Source: Bin55 sp009840545
GTDB taxonomy: Bacteria > Pseudomonadota > Gammaproteobacteria > Pseudomonadales > Azotimanducaceae
Assembly: GCA_965208815.1 (NCBI GenBank)
Contig: OZ242357.1
Span: 1,922,001 to 1,986,000 of the forward strand
Length of the DNA stretch: 64,000 nucleotides
Direction of reading: 5' to 3'
Part shown: piece after piece, positions 17,546 to 26,494 of the stretch
Layout: each line of letters starts with the position of its first letter
Position numbering within the stretch: the stretch's first letter is position 1
Notes under the pieces: model-generated
Seen by the model: only the letters and a program-made list of their open reading frames with translations
Told to the model about the DNA's origin: nothing
The model's database searches: none
Translations under genes and position numbers: made by a program

Positions 17546-18724
17546 ATGCTTGCTAGCAATATGTTTGAGGAACGGGCGGTTGTTATAGATCGTCCCTCTC
17601 GCAATTTCCGGCTCTTGGAAGCAATAGATGGACGTTTTGCTTCCTACGATGGAAGCCAATTGAAATGTACAAGCGAGGGCGACGATAGTATCGTTTGGGA
17701 CGAGCATGGGGAAGACGAACTAATCCACGTCGCGACTGGAATCATCGTCAAGAAAATCGCTTCAGGTTCGAGCAATAGGTTTACCCTTGACCTACCTTCT
17801 CAATCTGATCCCAGTTCAGATTCTTCCCAATCCCCAGAATTTAAGGAAACTCACGGTCCAGCCGAGTTACCTTCGCATTATCTGGAGTTACTTAACAACA
17901 ATGGTTGGGTCTGTCTAGCATGCATTTTGGACCCCAAGACGCTTGAAGGACTCGAGCTTGTGGCGTGTACGGATCGCTATGAAGGCCGAACACGCGTTCG
18001 TGCCCATGCCATAGCACAAGATGTCGCAGTCGCGAGAACCGTGGCCGAACCTATTTCCTTATGGCTGATTCGTCAGTACATGGGTATACCTGATGTCCGC
18101 CTATCTCACTCTCCGGCTATGGCCGTGTTGACCAAGGACGACGGACAGCGTGATGTGCAGGGATGGCACTCCGATTTTCCCTATCACTGGGGAACAGGAC
18201 ACATAGGTCAGGTTCCGACGCCGTCCGGTGAAACGGTTCTGGGCGTTCAACGCAATGTCTGTGTCTCAGACTTTTGCAAAGAACGAGGCGCAACAGCATT
18301 TAAGCTTGGTTCTCATTCGCTTGATCGACCCCCACCAGACGAATGGGGGCAAGCTCGGCGCTATGCTCGGCGCGGCTACCGTTCGCAGCAAGGGCTACCG
18401 TACACGGGACCGGAAGCTGATGTTGTCGAGGCACCGGGAGGAAGCATCATCTTGTACGATTCTCGAACATGGCATAGAGCGGGTGTCAACCGAACGGAGA
18501 AACCTCGTTCAGCCATGCTTCAAGCGATGACCCCCATGTATGTGTTTCCAAAAAACGACACCAGTGTCGCCTTCAGAGCATACCGTCAAAGTGACGCTTA
18601 TGCACAGTCCACTAAGCGAGAGCGGCTTGAAATCCAACGGCTCATGGTTCACCAGTTCATTGGGCCCGGCGGAGAATTCGCGATAGGTCCCGACCAAGAG
18701 CTGACCCAAAGCTTGCAAGCATAG
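17546..18724 (+). CDS. Phytanoyl-CoA dioxygenase (PhyH)-family protein
   Basis: Fe(II)/2-oxoglutarate-type dioxygenase of 392 residues. The iron triad is His208-x-Asp210 (in GWHSDFPYH) and His310 (DSRTWHRAG), and Arg in EKPRSAML about 10 residues later should bind 2-oxoglutarate. About 110 residues at the N-terminus lie outside the normal domain and look like a small beta-rich module. The substrate cannot be predicted; PhyH proteins next to exporters often tailor small molecules, but that is only inference. ATG 17546 is assumed; another ATG at 17561 is possible and neither has a clear ribosome site. Probably in one unit with the two exporter genes. Confidence 0.85.
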   Translation: MLASNMFEERAVVIDRPSRNFRLLEAIDGRFASYDGSQLKCTSEGDDSIVWDEHGEDELIHVATGIIVKKIASGSSNRFTLDLPSQSDPSSDSSQSPEFKETHGPAELPSHYLELLNNNGWVCLACILDPKTLEGLELVACTDRYEGRTRVRAHAIAQDVAVARTVAEPISLWLIRQYMGIPDVRLSHSPAMAVLTKDDGQRDVQGWHSDFPYHWGTGHIGQVPTPSGETVLGVQRNVCVSDFCKERGATAFKLGSHSLDRPPPDEWGQARRYARRGYRSQQGLPYTGPEADVVEAPGGSIILYDSRTWHRAGVNRTEKPRSAMLQAMTPMYVFPKNDTSVAFRAYRQSDAYAQSTKRERLEIQRLMVHQFIGPGGEFAIGPDQELTQSLQA

Positions 18725-18767
18725 GTGCTTGTATCTTCCCAAATAGAGCTATCTTGACTGACTAGCC

Positions 18768-19970
18768 GTGGGTAATGCTTCAATCAAGCTAGAGGGTCAC
18801 ATTCGGCATTCAATTTGTGACGTTCCAGCTGAGACATGGAATGCATGCGCAAATCCGATCGACCAACCTTACAACCCGTTTGTTGACCATCGTTTTTTTC
18901 GTGCTCTCGAGGAAAGTGAAAGCGTGTCTGCTGAGACCGGCTGGCAACCCTTTCATATAGAGCTCAAATCTCACGAACAAACACTAGGCATCGTCCCGAT
19001 GTACGTGAAATCGCACTCTAGGGGAGAGTTCGTGTTTGATGGCGGTTGGGCAAATGCTTGGTATGGTGCTGGAGGCCAGTACTACCCGAAATTACAGGTG
19101 AGTATCCCATTCACACCCGCTACAGGTCCGCGGCTGCTCGCGCCGTCGGATGGTCTACGAGCTCGCGTAGAGGACCAATTACTCCATATCATTGCCCAAG
19201 TCACCCAAAAGCTCCAACTGAGTTCGGCCCACATTACGTTCATGCCCAAGGAACAATGGGAGCGAGCTGGAAAACTCGGATGGCTGCAACGCATTGACAC
19301 ACAGTTTCATTGGCACAATGCAGGTTACGACACGTTTGATCACTTCTTGTCGGAATTGTCGTCCAAGAAGCGAAAGAACATACGACGCGAACGACGAGAA
19401 GCTGTTCAAAACGGCATCACAATTGAATCGATTACAGGAAGCGACCTCAAAGAACACCATTGGGATGCGTTTTATGAGTTCTATGTAGACACTGGTTACC
19501 GCAAATGGGGTCGTCCCTATCTGAATCGCGAGTTCTTTAGCTTAGTGTCGGATTTGATGCCGGATCAGACATTGCTGATACTCTGTAAACGTGATGGTAA
19601 GTACGTAGCTGGCGCAATAAACTTTGTCGGCGACGATGCGATTTTCGGCAGAAACTGGGGATGCATTGAAGATCACAGATTTCTACACTTTGAGACTTGT
19701 TATTACCAAGCGATCGACTTCGCAATAGAACACAAACTGCAACGAGTAGAAGCTGGCGCACAGGGTGGACACAAGATCGCACGTGGCTATCTTCCTCAGA
19801 CTACTTACTCGGCGCATTTCATTGCTGAGAATAGCTTTCGCTATGCTGTCGCACAATTTCTCGAGGAAGAGAAGCAATATGTTGAACACGACATCGAGTA
19901 CATTGAGAAACACTCTCCGTTTCGTAACGACATCGATCTCTCAAAGTTTCAGCAACGTACAAAGGTCTGA
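18768..19970 (+). CDS. GNAT-fold acyl/aminoacyl-transferase-like protein (DUF482/COG3146)
   Basis: A 400-residue soluble protein of the COG3146 family, annotated elsewhere as a peptidoglycan-biosynthesis-like or N-acetyltransferase protein related to FemAB. Typical segments are NPFVDHRFFRALEES near 36, a GGWANAWYG run, FLSELSSKKRKNIRRER near 195, and GAQGGHKIARGYLP near 335 followed by the C-terminal helix. The exact reaction is not established. The start is GTG at 18768. It follows the PhyH gene by 43 bases on the same strand, and the RDD gene follows, so it could belong to either group. Confidence 0.82.
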   Translation: MGNASIKLEGHIRHSICDVPAETWNACANPIDQPYNPFVDHRFFRALEESESVSAETGWQPFHIELKSHEQTLGIVPMYVKSHSRGEFVFDGGWANAWYGAGGQYYPKLQVSIPFTPATGPRLLAPSDGLRARVEDQLLHIIAQVTQKLQLSSAHITFMPKEQWERAGKLGWLQRIDTQFHWHNAGYDTFDHFLSELSSKKRKNIRRERREAVQNGITIESITGSDLKEHHWDAFYEFYVDTGYRKWGRPYLNREFFSLVSDLMPDQTLLILCKRDGKYVAGAINFVGDDAIFGRNWGCIEDHRFLHFETCYYQAIDFAIEHKLQRVEAGAQGGHKIARGYLPQTTYSAHFIAENSFRYAVAQFLEEEKQYVEHDIEYIEKHSPFRNDIDLSKFQQRTKV

Positions 19971-20089
19971 AGAGGTACTTAAAACACACTCTTGCAAATG
20001 ACTGGCTGTCCATGATTGTCCCACTCCAAGACCAAAATCGAGCTGAGTCGACCAGTTCACAGGACTTTGAAGAGTCAGGACGAACCGTT

Positions 20090-20803
20090 ATGACATATAC
20101 GCATCCGCTCGAGAATGTGATAACGGACACTCGTGAACAATTGGAAACTCCCGAAGGTGCGATCATTCATCTCTGTCCAGCTGGAATCTGTGCCCGTGCT
20201 CACGCTTTTGTGATCGATGAACTCATCAAACTTGTACTCCTCATAGTAGCCAGCATGCTCATAGTCTTGTTCCCAATTGAGCAAATTGGATTGTTCCTAT
20301 TTTTGTTAAGTGCATTTGCAATAACTTGGTTTTATGGAGTTGCTTTTGAAATATTCAATGACGGCAGGACACCTGGAAAGAACGTAGCACATCTCAAAGT
20401 TGTGAACTCAGATGGAACGCCAATCCGACTTGCGTCCTCTCTGCTAAGAAACCTACTTCGCATAGTCGATATAGGCTTGCTTTGTATTCCAGCGCTTGTG
20501 AGTATGGCGATGTCCAAGGGATTCAAACGAATCGGTGACCACCTCGCGGACACCATCGTGATATATACCGAAACGGGACGGGGCTTAAAGAGACCAAAAT
20601 TAGAGGCTGGAACAACGATTCCAGTGAAGTTAACCCGTGCAGAAGAAACTGCCCTCACCGATTTTCAAGATCGTGTCGACTCGCTATCCGGTCCGCGAGC
20701 TCAGGAACTCGCAGAAATACTGAAACCAATCCACGGATTGACAGGTGATGCAGCAGTGCGGGCTGTCTTGGAATATGCAAACGGCGTGCGTGGTAGCTTG
20801 TGA
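20090..20803 (+). CDS. RDD family membrane protein
   Basis: Integral membrane protein with an RDD domain. Two hydrophobic helices (LIKLVLLIVASMLIVLF and the next segment) precede the conserved GRTPGKNVAHLKVVNSDGTPI, then LLRNLLRIVD and a third helix. The C-terminal 70 residues are soluble. An in-frame ATG at 20012 would add 26 residues; I prefer 20090 because an AGGA ribosome site precedes it and the extra residues are hydrophilic and atypical. It overlaps the SpoIIM-like gene by 4 bases (GTGA). In many bacteria RDD, SpoIIM, DUF4129, DUF4350, MoxR and DUF58 genes lie together, as here; the common function is not settled. Confidence 0.88.
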   Translation: MTYTHPLENVITDTREQLETPEGAIIHLCPAGICARAHAFVIDELIKLVLLIVASMLIVLFPIEQIGLFLFLLSAFAITWFYGVAFEIFNDGRTPGKNVAHLKVVNSDGTPIRLASSLLRNLLRIVDIGLLCIPALVSMAMSKGFKRIGDHLADTIVIYTETGRGLKRPKLEAGTTIPVKLTRAEETALTDFQDRVDSLSGPRAQELAEILKPIHGLTGDAAVRAVLEYANGVRGSL

Positions 20804-21783
20804 AACAAGCTTACTTTGTCGAAAACAGGGAACAAGACTGGAATAAGCTTCATTCGGTCTTAGACGCATATGAATCAAAGCGGTCAAAAGCACGGGATAT
20901 AGAAGTCGACGGATTCATAAGGCTCTATCGAGACATTGCTCGCGATTTGGCAATTGCTCGCAGCCGAAATTACAGTAACGCCTTGGTCAATCGCTTGAAC
21001 GACCTGACGGTTCGTGGTCACAATGCGGTGTATCAGAATCGATCCGGATGGGTCGCTAAGTGCGTGGAATTTGTGACTAGAAATTTTCCGGAGGAGGTGC
21101 GTAGGAACTGGAGGCTGCTACTCATTGCAACATGTGCCTTTCTGGTTCCTGCAGCTGGGATTGCATCACTCATTGTGGTCGACAACCAATATGTCCAGTC
21201 AGTCTTGTCCCCCTATCAAATCGCAGAAGTAGAAGAGATGTACGACCCCGATGGCTTCGTGCAAAGTGAGAACAGACCGGTGCGTTCAAGGCTTGGAGCG
21301 TTCGGTTACTACATTTACAACAACGCTTCCATAGGACTACGTTGTGCGGCAACAGGGATTTTCTTTGGAATTGGGACTGTTGCCGTACTTGTAATAAATG
21401 GCGTGATACTCTCAACAATCTTTACACATCTTGTCTTGGTCGGCTACAGCGAAACCCTCTTCTCGTTCGTCGCTGGACATAGCGCTTTAGAACTAACAGC
21501 AATCGCTATATCGGGAACTGCAGGACTCCGGCTCGGACAAGCTATGCTGGCCCCAGGCTCGGTGGCACGATCGACAGCGATTCGTCGAGCAAGGAAAACT
21601 GCGGTCATTCTCGTATTTGGAGCCATGATTATGTTTTTCTTCGCAGCGTTCATTGAAGCGTTTTGGTCTACGATGCGCCTTCCACCGACCCTAAAGTACG
21701 GCGTGGGAATTGGATTCTGGATTCTCGTTGTCAGTTACTTTGTTCTAGCTGGTAGAAATGCAGTTCGACAAGGCTCAAATTAG
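20800..21783 (+). CDS. Stage II sporulation protein M (SpoIIM)-like membrane protein
   Basis: A 327-residue protein of the SpoIIM/COG1300 family. In Bacillus SpoIIM serves in septal peptidoglycan remodelling; in non-sporulating bacteria the homologues sit in RDD-MoxR-DUF58 clusters with unclear role. A soluble N-terminus (about 1-95) has a four-helix look, followed by about five membrane segments at about 103-125, 180-205, 210-240, 263-285 and 300-318. The motif GHSALELTAIAISGTAGLRLG is typical of the family. The start is GTG at 20800, overlapping the RDD stop. It overlaps the next gene by 26 bases. Confidence 0.88.
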   Translation: MKQAYFVENREQDWNKLHSVLDAYESKRSKARDIEVDGFIRLYRDIARDLAIARSRNYSNALVNRLNDLTVRGHNAVYQNRSGWVAKCVEFVTRNFPEEVRRNWRLLLIATCAFLVPAAGIASLIVVDNQYVQSVLSPYQIAEVEEMYDPDGFVQSENRPVRSRLGAFGYYIYNNASIGLRCAATGIFFGIGTVAVLVINGVILSTIFTHLVLVGYSETLFSFVAGHSALELTAIAISGTAGLRLGQAMLAPGSVARSTAIRRARKTAVILVFGAMIMFFFAAFIEAFWSTMRLPPTLKYGVGIGFWILVVSYFVLAGRNAVRQGSN

Positions 21784-23191
21784 AATCCGACCGCGGACAA
21801 GCATTGAAGCGATCGACCTCGGGGTGCTAATTGCCCGGCGCTATTGGTGGCGGCTAGTTGCTGGTTGGTTGGTAGTAGCTGTACCCATCTTCGTGGTGAC
21901 CTGGTTCGTGCCCAACACAGTTCTTGCTTTTCTCATGCTTTGGTGGTTCAAACCACTGTATGAACGTATACCGATGATGACAGTGGCTAGTTCGATATTC
22001 GACGAGCATGCTCACTGGTCCACAATGCGACGGAATCTCATTGCTCCAGACTGCCTATTGTGGCTTACTTTTTTCCGCTTTTTTCCTGGGCGGAGCACAC
22101 TTACCCCGATTGCTGCTCTAGAAGACCACGCATTGGGTTCCGGGCGGGTTAGCAATCGCCGTTCACTCATAAAGGAAAACACTCAAGGTGCATACTTGGG
22201 GTTGCATTCATTGGGTTTACTCTTTGAAATCGCAATTGTGCTATTTATTCTCTTGATGGCTCTTTGGTTGCTGTCGCCGGTGGAAACTGACCCTGCCATT
22301 GCTCTTGAAATTGCTCTACAGGAGCTGCTAAGTTTTCTTCTGGCTTCGTTCTGGGGCCCAAAAATCGTTTTGACTGCGCTGTTTGTGGCATTCGCATGTG
22401 TAGCTCCTTTCTATGTATGTTGTGGATTTGCACTCTACCTCAACCGCAGAGTGGAACTTGAAGGATGGGACCTTGACTTGGAATTTCAGCGAATGGTTAG
22501 ACGTATCGCACCGTTGTTGGGTGTCGTGCTGATTGCAATGTATTGCATGCCGTCAGATGCACAGGAGTCTTTGACATCACAGCTAGAACAAGATAGGAAC
22601 TCCGTTGCTGCGGAAATTGACGACGTAGTTCTGAGCGAACGCATAAGCAAGTCCGAGATGCGTAACAAAGCGCAGGAGGAGCGAGTGGATTCGAGTCGGA
22701 CAACCAATATAGCACTTGCAATGTTCCTGCGCACTCTATTTTGGACACTATTAATTGCGGTAATCCTCTGGCTAGTGATCAAGATCGTGCTGTCCGATTA
22801 CATTCGTCAAGTATTCGCTCGAAAGAGCAAGAAAGAGGTAGCCGTTCAGCAGAGGTTTCCAAACCTCAAGAGAAAACTGATTCTTCCAGACGATGTTGTC
22901 TCCGCTGCAAGCGACGCCTGGCGCGATGGCCAATTCCGCAATGCAATGTCCCTACTCTACCGAGGTTCACTTTACACACTCATTACCACGCACAAGTGCG
23001 ACATAAATCCGAGCGACACCGAGGCATCGTGTATGAGAGCAGTTCGTCAAACCGCTCCCGCTCTCTCGGAGGCTTTTGACCATATCGCTTCTAGTTGGCA
23101 ACAATTGGCTTACGCGCGCCTTCCCGTATCGGAAAGCGACTTTCATGCATTGCGTCGTATCTACACGGAGAAGTTCAATCTAAATGCGTAA
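21758..23191 (+). CDS. DUF4129-containing membrane protein
   Basis: A 477-residue membrane protein. Hydrophobic segments lie at about 28-70, 150-175, 195-225, 245-265 and 325-345. The C-terminal 110 residues match the DUF4129 pattern: AASDAWRDGQFRNAMSLLYRGSLYTL, then SDTEASCMRAV and a Trp-rich WQQLAYARLP. A long region of charged residues (about 270-315) precedes the last membrane segment. Function is unknown; its place between SpoIIM-like and DUF4350 genes is the usual one. It overlaps both neighbours (26 and 8 bases), so it is translated from the same mRNA. Confidence 0.82.
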   Translation: MQFDKAQIRIRPRTSIEAIDLGVLIARRYWWRLVAGWLVVAVPIFVVTWFVPNTVLAFLMLWWFKPLYERIPMMTVASSIFDEHAHWSTMRRNLIAPDCLLWLTFFRFFPGRSTLTPIAALEDHALGSGRVSNRRSLIKENTQGAYLGLHSLGLLFEIAIVLFILLMALWLLSPVETDPAIALEIALQELLSFLLASFWGPKIVLTALFVAFACVAPFYVCCGFALYLNRRVELEGWDLDLEFQRMVRRIAPLLGVVLIAMYCMPSDAQESLTSQLEQDRNSVAAEIDDVVLSERISKSEMRNKAQEERVDSSRTTNIALAMFLRTLFWTLLIAVILWLVIKIVLSDYIRQVFARKSKKEVAVQQRFPNLKRKLILPDDVVSAASDAWRDGQFRNAMSLLYRGSLYTLITTHKCDINPSDTEASCMRAVRQTAPALSEAFDHIASSWQQLAYARLPVSESDFHALRRIYTEKFNLNA

Positions 23192-24356
23192 GGCACTGAT
23201 ATACATCATTTTTTCTGCAGCAGCTGTAGCCGTGATTGGAATTGCCATCTGGTGGTATCGAAGCCAGGAGAGGATTGAAGTCAGAGTATCTACCGAAGAA
23301 GCACGGCTAAACCCTTGGCTAGCAGTTTCGATTCTGTTTGAAAGTCGTAATCTCGATGTCAAGCAAGAGTTTCCTTTTTTCAATGAAGTCATTCCGTCGA
23401 CACGCGACACTATTGTTGTAAGGCACGGGCCTTACACCATCGAGACCGCTAAACAAAGCTCGGTACTTGAGAGATGGGTTCGTGATGGCGGAACACTTAT
23501 TTACAGAGTCACCGGCGTTTGGGACGAGGAAGAGTCGGAACGTTCATTTCAACAACTATTCCCGATGAATCTTGGTGTCCATCTCATGCGCAAGGAGTTA
23601 GTAGAAGCTGAATCGTATATCTCAACTACGATGCCGGAGTGTCCAGACCAGTCTCAGGAAATTACATTCGCCAACAGACCACCGCTCAAAATGCAAGCGA
23701 ATCCTATAGGCGAGTCGATCTTCGATCTGGACCATGTAGCACAAGGGCTGAGACCATTGACTTTGGGTGTTGGAATGTTGCAGTTGAACTACGGATCGGG
23801 CCGGGTCTTCTTTGTGAGAGAACTACGCCAATGGACCAACAGCTACGTTAGTTGCTACGACAATGCCTACATTTTGTATTCCATCGTTTCCGATTTTGGG
23901 CAATCTAGTACAAGGCCCAGCCCGCGTACTCTATGGATCTTGCCGATGGGAGCATTTCCTTCTCTCTTTGAATTAATTTGGAAAAACGCGCCCCACGCTG
24001 TCCTAGGAGTAGCACTGGCATTTTTGGTCTTGATACTTGTGTGGAATATCAGGCAATCTCCACCAGCGTACGAAGTGAGCAGTCCTAGGAGAAGTGCTTA
24101 CGAGTACGCAACGAGTGCAGCGAAGTTTGCGTGGCGTAATGGGGATCTGCGGGCATACTTGATCGCGTTGGGTACAAATGCATTGCGTGGCCATCCCTTG
24201 GATCTCAGAGACCGCATAATCTCTGACACTGCAAAGAGACTAGGAATTTCTGAGATTAAACTCAGAGAGGCTCTGAAGCCAGAGAAACGTGCGCCGTCAG
24301 AATCGGAATTAATTGAACAAGTCAGACTCGTCCAAGCACTATACAAGAAAGGCTAG
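23184..24356 (+). CDS. DUF4350 domain membrane-anchored protein
   Basis: A 390-residue protein with an N-terminal membrane anchor (about 4-22), a large extracytoplasmic domain and a second membrane helix at about 270-292, followed by a cytoplasmic helical tail. The central part fits DUF4350: NPWLAVSILFESRNLDV, then RHGPYTIE and WVRDGGTLIY, and GSGRVFFVREL before the last helix. The DUF4350 domain resembles glutamine-amidotransferase-like folds found in this type of cluster; no catalytic activity is known to me. It overlaps the upstream DUF4129 gene by 8 bases and ends the first half of the cluster. Confidence 0.82.
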   Translation: MRKALIYIIFSAAAVAVIGIAIWWYRSQERIEVRVSTEEARLNPWLAVSILFESRNLDVKQEFPFFNEVIPSTRDTIVVRHGPYTIETAKQSSVLERWVRDGGTLIYRVTGVWDEEESERSFQQLFPMNLGVHLMRKELVEAESYISTTMPECPDQSQEITFANRPPLKMQANPIGESIFDLDHVAQGLRPLTLGVGMLQLNYGSGRVFFVRELRQWTNSYVSCYDNAYILYSIVSDFGQSSTRPSPRTLWILPMGAFPSLFELIWKNAPHAVLGVALAFLVLILVWNIRQSPPAYEVSSPRRSAYEYATSAAKFAWRNGDLRAYLIALGTNALRGHPLDLRDRIISDTAKRLGISEIKLREALKPEKRAPSESELIEQVRLVQALYKKG

Positions 24357-24480
24357 ACTCCTGTCTCCACTCAAGAGGCTAGACGACGAAAAAAGTAAAT
24401 TGCCCAATTCTTCGATAGCAAGATGCTGACTCGTAGGCAATTGGCAGGAGAACCAATAGTCAGTAGTCTAAGGAAGGATC

Positions 24481-25143
24481 TCAGTTCTGCTGCTTGTACG
24501 GAAATGTACGCGCAGCCCCCTTCATTACAGCACGTGCGACCGACTCTGGAGAACTTAGCAATCCGCCTTTAGCGACGTGTTCGTAGTTCCAAAGAAGTTT
24601 GCTCTCATCGCCTTCATAAATGGACATTCGGATGAACGCTTTGTTGGTGTTACCAACCAGACCAATCAGAAACCTTGATGCCATCGCCCTGTCTGTGCCT
24701 ATTGGCCGACTTAGCAACATGTTTCCTCCAATAACGGCGTCCACATCCAAGATCTTGCAAATCTCCGCCTTGGTCAGTGCTGTTAACTCTTCTGGTGTCG
24801 TGTTCGTCTCCAATTCTCGGCTAAGAAGCGTGTTTGTCTTGTCAATGTCTTGAAACTCCACTGTGTATCGACCTCGTTGCTGTCCGTGCAAGAACTGAGT
24901 GTAGATGACTCGCTGAAAGGTCTCGCCTTGTTCTTTCTCCATTTCCTGCAAGTCTCTTGCTGATAGGTCTCCACTCTCAGGATTGGTTTCGATCGTGACA
25001 TCAAAAGGAAGGATGGCAATCTTCGAGTGTGCAAACTTATAGCTCCCAAAATCCGGAGCAGTGTAGATCGATGCGCATGCTGACATTAGGACAGTCAAAA
25101 CCAAAAGAATGAGCACTGAGCACGGCGTACCTACACGTCGCAT
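24481..25143 (-). CDS. Predicted lipoprotein, unknown function
   Basis: A 220-residue protein with a lipoprotein signal peptide: MRRVGT, a hydrophobic stretch, then the lipobox LMSAC about residue 23. The mature part (SKIAILPFDV, FLHGQQRGRYTVEFQDI, ILDVDAVIGGNMLLSRPIG) resembles the GNA1162/CsgG-like class of envelope lipoproteins with an ILPF start, but I do not assign a family. An upstream ATG at 25179 is possible; I chose 25143 because it starts directly before the signal peptide and follows a GGGGA site. It lies on the opposite strand inside the MoxR/DUF58 cluster, convergent with DUF4350 and divergent from moxR. Confidence 0.75.
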   Translation of the reverse strand: MRRVGTPCSVLILLVLTVLMSACASIYTAPDFGSYKFAHSKIAILPFDVTIETNPESGDLSARDLQEMEKEQGETFQRVIYTQFLHGQQRGRYTVEFQDIDKTNTLLSRELETNTTPEELTALTKAEICKILDVDAVIGGNMLLSRPIGTDRAMASRFLIGLVGNTNKAFIRMSIYEGDESKLLWNYEHVAKGGLLSSPESVARAVMKGAARTFPYKQQN

Positions 25144-25179
25144 CTTGAAGTCCCCGATAGCCATCAAGTAGCTTGCCAA

Positions 25180-25501
25180 TGCTAGGCATAGGCAATTGTC
25201 CGTTCTTGTGCCCGTTATGTTTCATCTAACATGTTCCAAAACAATAGCGATCAGATTACCCCATTGGTCTCGCATGAACAATCAATCCACATCAAACGAG
25301 ACAGAGCTACAGTAAGGGTTCTTTGGGAGACTTGGAGTTCGTGAGACAACACGATTCGTGCCAAATTTTCTCTTAATCGTATGAAGGGCAACCCGGTTCC
25401 ATACTACCCAAAAACTGTTATGTCGTATATCGCCATAATTGTCCACTCCAATTGATCGGGAAAGAGTCAATGTCCGGTTCTTTCGTCAGTAGAGAAGCCC
25501 A
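25180..25501. other. Intergenic region, divergent lipoprotein / moxR
   Basis: A gap of about 320 bases (358 from the preferred lipoprotein start) between divergent genes. It should contain the promoters of both, but I see no clear promoter pair, gene or long repeat. Confidence 0.4.
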
Positions 25502-26494
25502 ATGACCTCAGAAGGACTTCAGCAAGCCAGTCAGAACGACGTAGCTGCCTGCGCAGAGGTATTCGAGCGCATAGCACAAAACGTTAACACCATCCTTATC
25601 GGGCAAGAAACCGTAGTGGCGCAAGTCTTGCATTGCATGATCGCGAATGGTCACGTTCTCTTAGAGGGCGTGCCTGGCCTCGGCAAAACCCTGCTCGTTC
25701 GCGCCTTGGCAACGAGCATTCGATGCTCAACGAATCGAATTCAATTCACACCTGATCTCATGCCGAGCGATGTAACGGGACACGCTCAGTACAACATGAG
25801 AGAGGAACAGTTCGTGATCCGAAAAGGACCGGTCTTCACCAATCTTCTTCTCGCCGATGAAATCAACCGGGCTCCAGCAAAGACACAATCTGCATTGTTA
25901 GAAGTGATGCAAGAACGACAAGCAACCATCGAGGGGGAAAGTTTCGAGATCGATCACCCTTATATGGTCTTGGCGACGCAAAACCCGATCGAATTTGAGG
26001 GAACGTATCCGCTACCCGAAGCCCAATTGGATCGGTTCATGGTAAATGTCTTCATTGAGTACCCCAGTCAGAATCATGAGGAAGTCCTTGTTAATCTTGT
26101 TACTACGGGAAAACCTGCGGACAACTTGGATACGTCGACGATCGAAGCAGTGGCGAACGCAACCGATGTAAGCAACGCACAGCAAGTTGCATCTCAGATA
26201 CTGGTAGATGAAGCGGTTTTGAAGTATGCCGTAAGTATTGTCAGGACAACTAGAGACTTTGAGGGCATTAGCCAAGGGGCTAGCCCTCGAGCAGCCATTG
26301 CTCTAGTACGCATCGCTCGAGCACAAGCGCTACTCTCAAGTCGTACATTCGTAGTTCCAGATGACATTCGAACAGTTGCAGTTTCCGTATTACGACACCG
26401 GATTGCACTGAGTCCAGAGTTTCAATTTGAAGGAATGTCCAAGGATCAAGTCCTTAATAGTGTCATTCAAAGCGTCGAGGCACCACGTACGTGA
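25502..26494 (+). CDS. MoxR-family AAA+ ATPase
   Basis: Cytosolic AAA+ ATPase of 330 residues that probably acts as a chaperone together with the DUF58/VWA-like protein encoded next. Walker A GVPGLGKT is at 56-63, Walker B in LLADEINRAPAKTQSALLEVMQE, sensor 1 in LATQNPIEFEGTYPLPEAQ, and the arginine-finger segment LDRFM follows. The C-terminal lid contains SQGASPRAAIAL, typical of MoxR. Length is normal. The stop overlaps the DUF58 start by 4 bases (GTGA). Confidence 0.95.
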   Translation: MTSEGLQQASQNDVAACAEVFERIAQNVNTILIGQETVVAQVLHCMIANGHVLLEGVPGLGKTLLVRALATSIRCSTNRIQFTPDLMPSDVTGHAQYNMREEQFVIRKGPVFTNLLLADEINRAPAKTQSALLEVMQERQATIEGESFEIDHPYMVLATQNPIEFEGTYPLPEAQLDRFMVNVFIEYPSQNHEEVLVNLVTTGKPADNLDTSTIEAVANATDVSNAQQVASQILVDEAVLKYAVSIVRTTRDFEGISQGASPRAAIALVRIARAQALLSSRTFVVPDDIRTVAVSVLRHRIALSPEFQFEGMSKDQVLNSVIQSVEAPRT

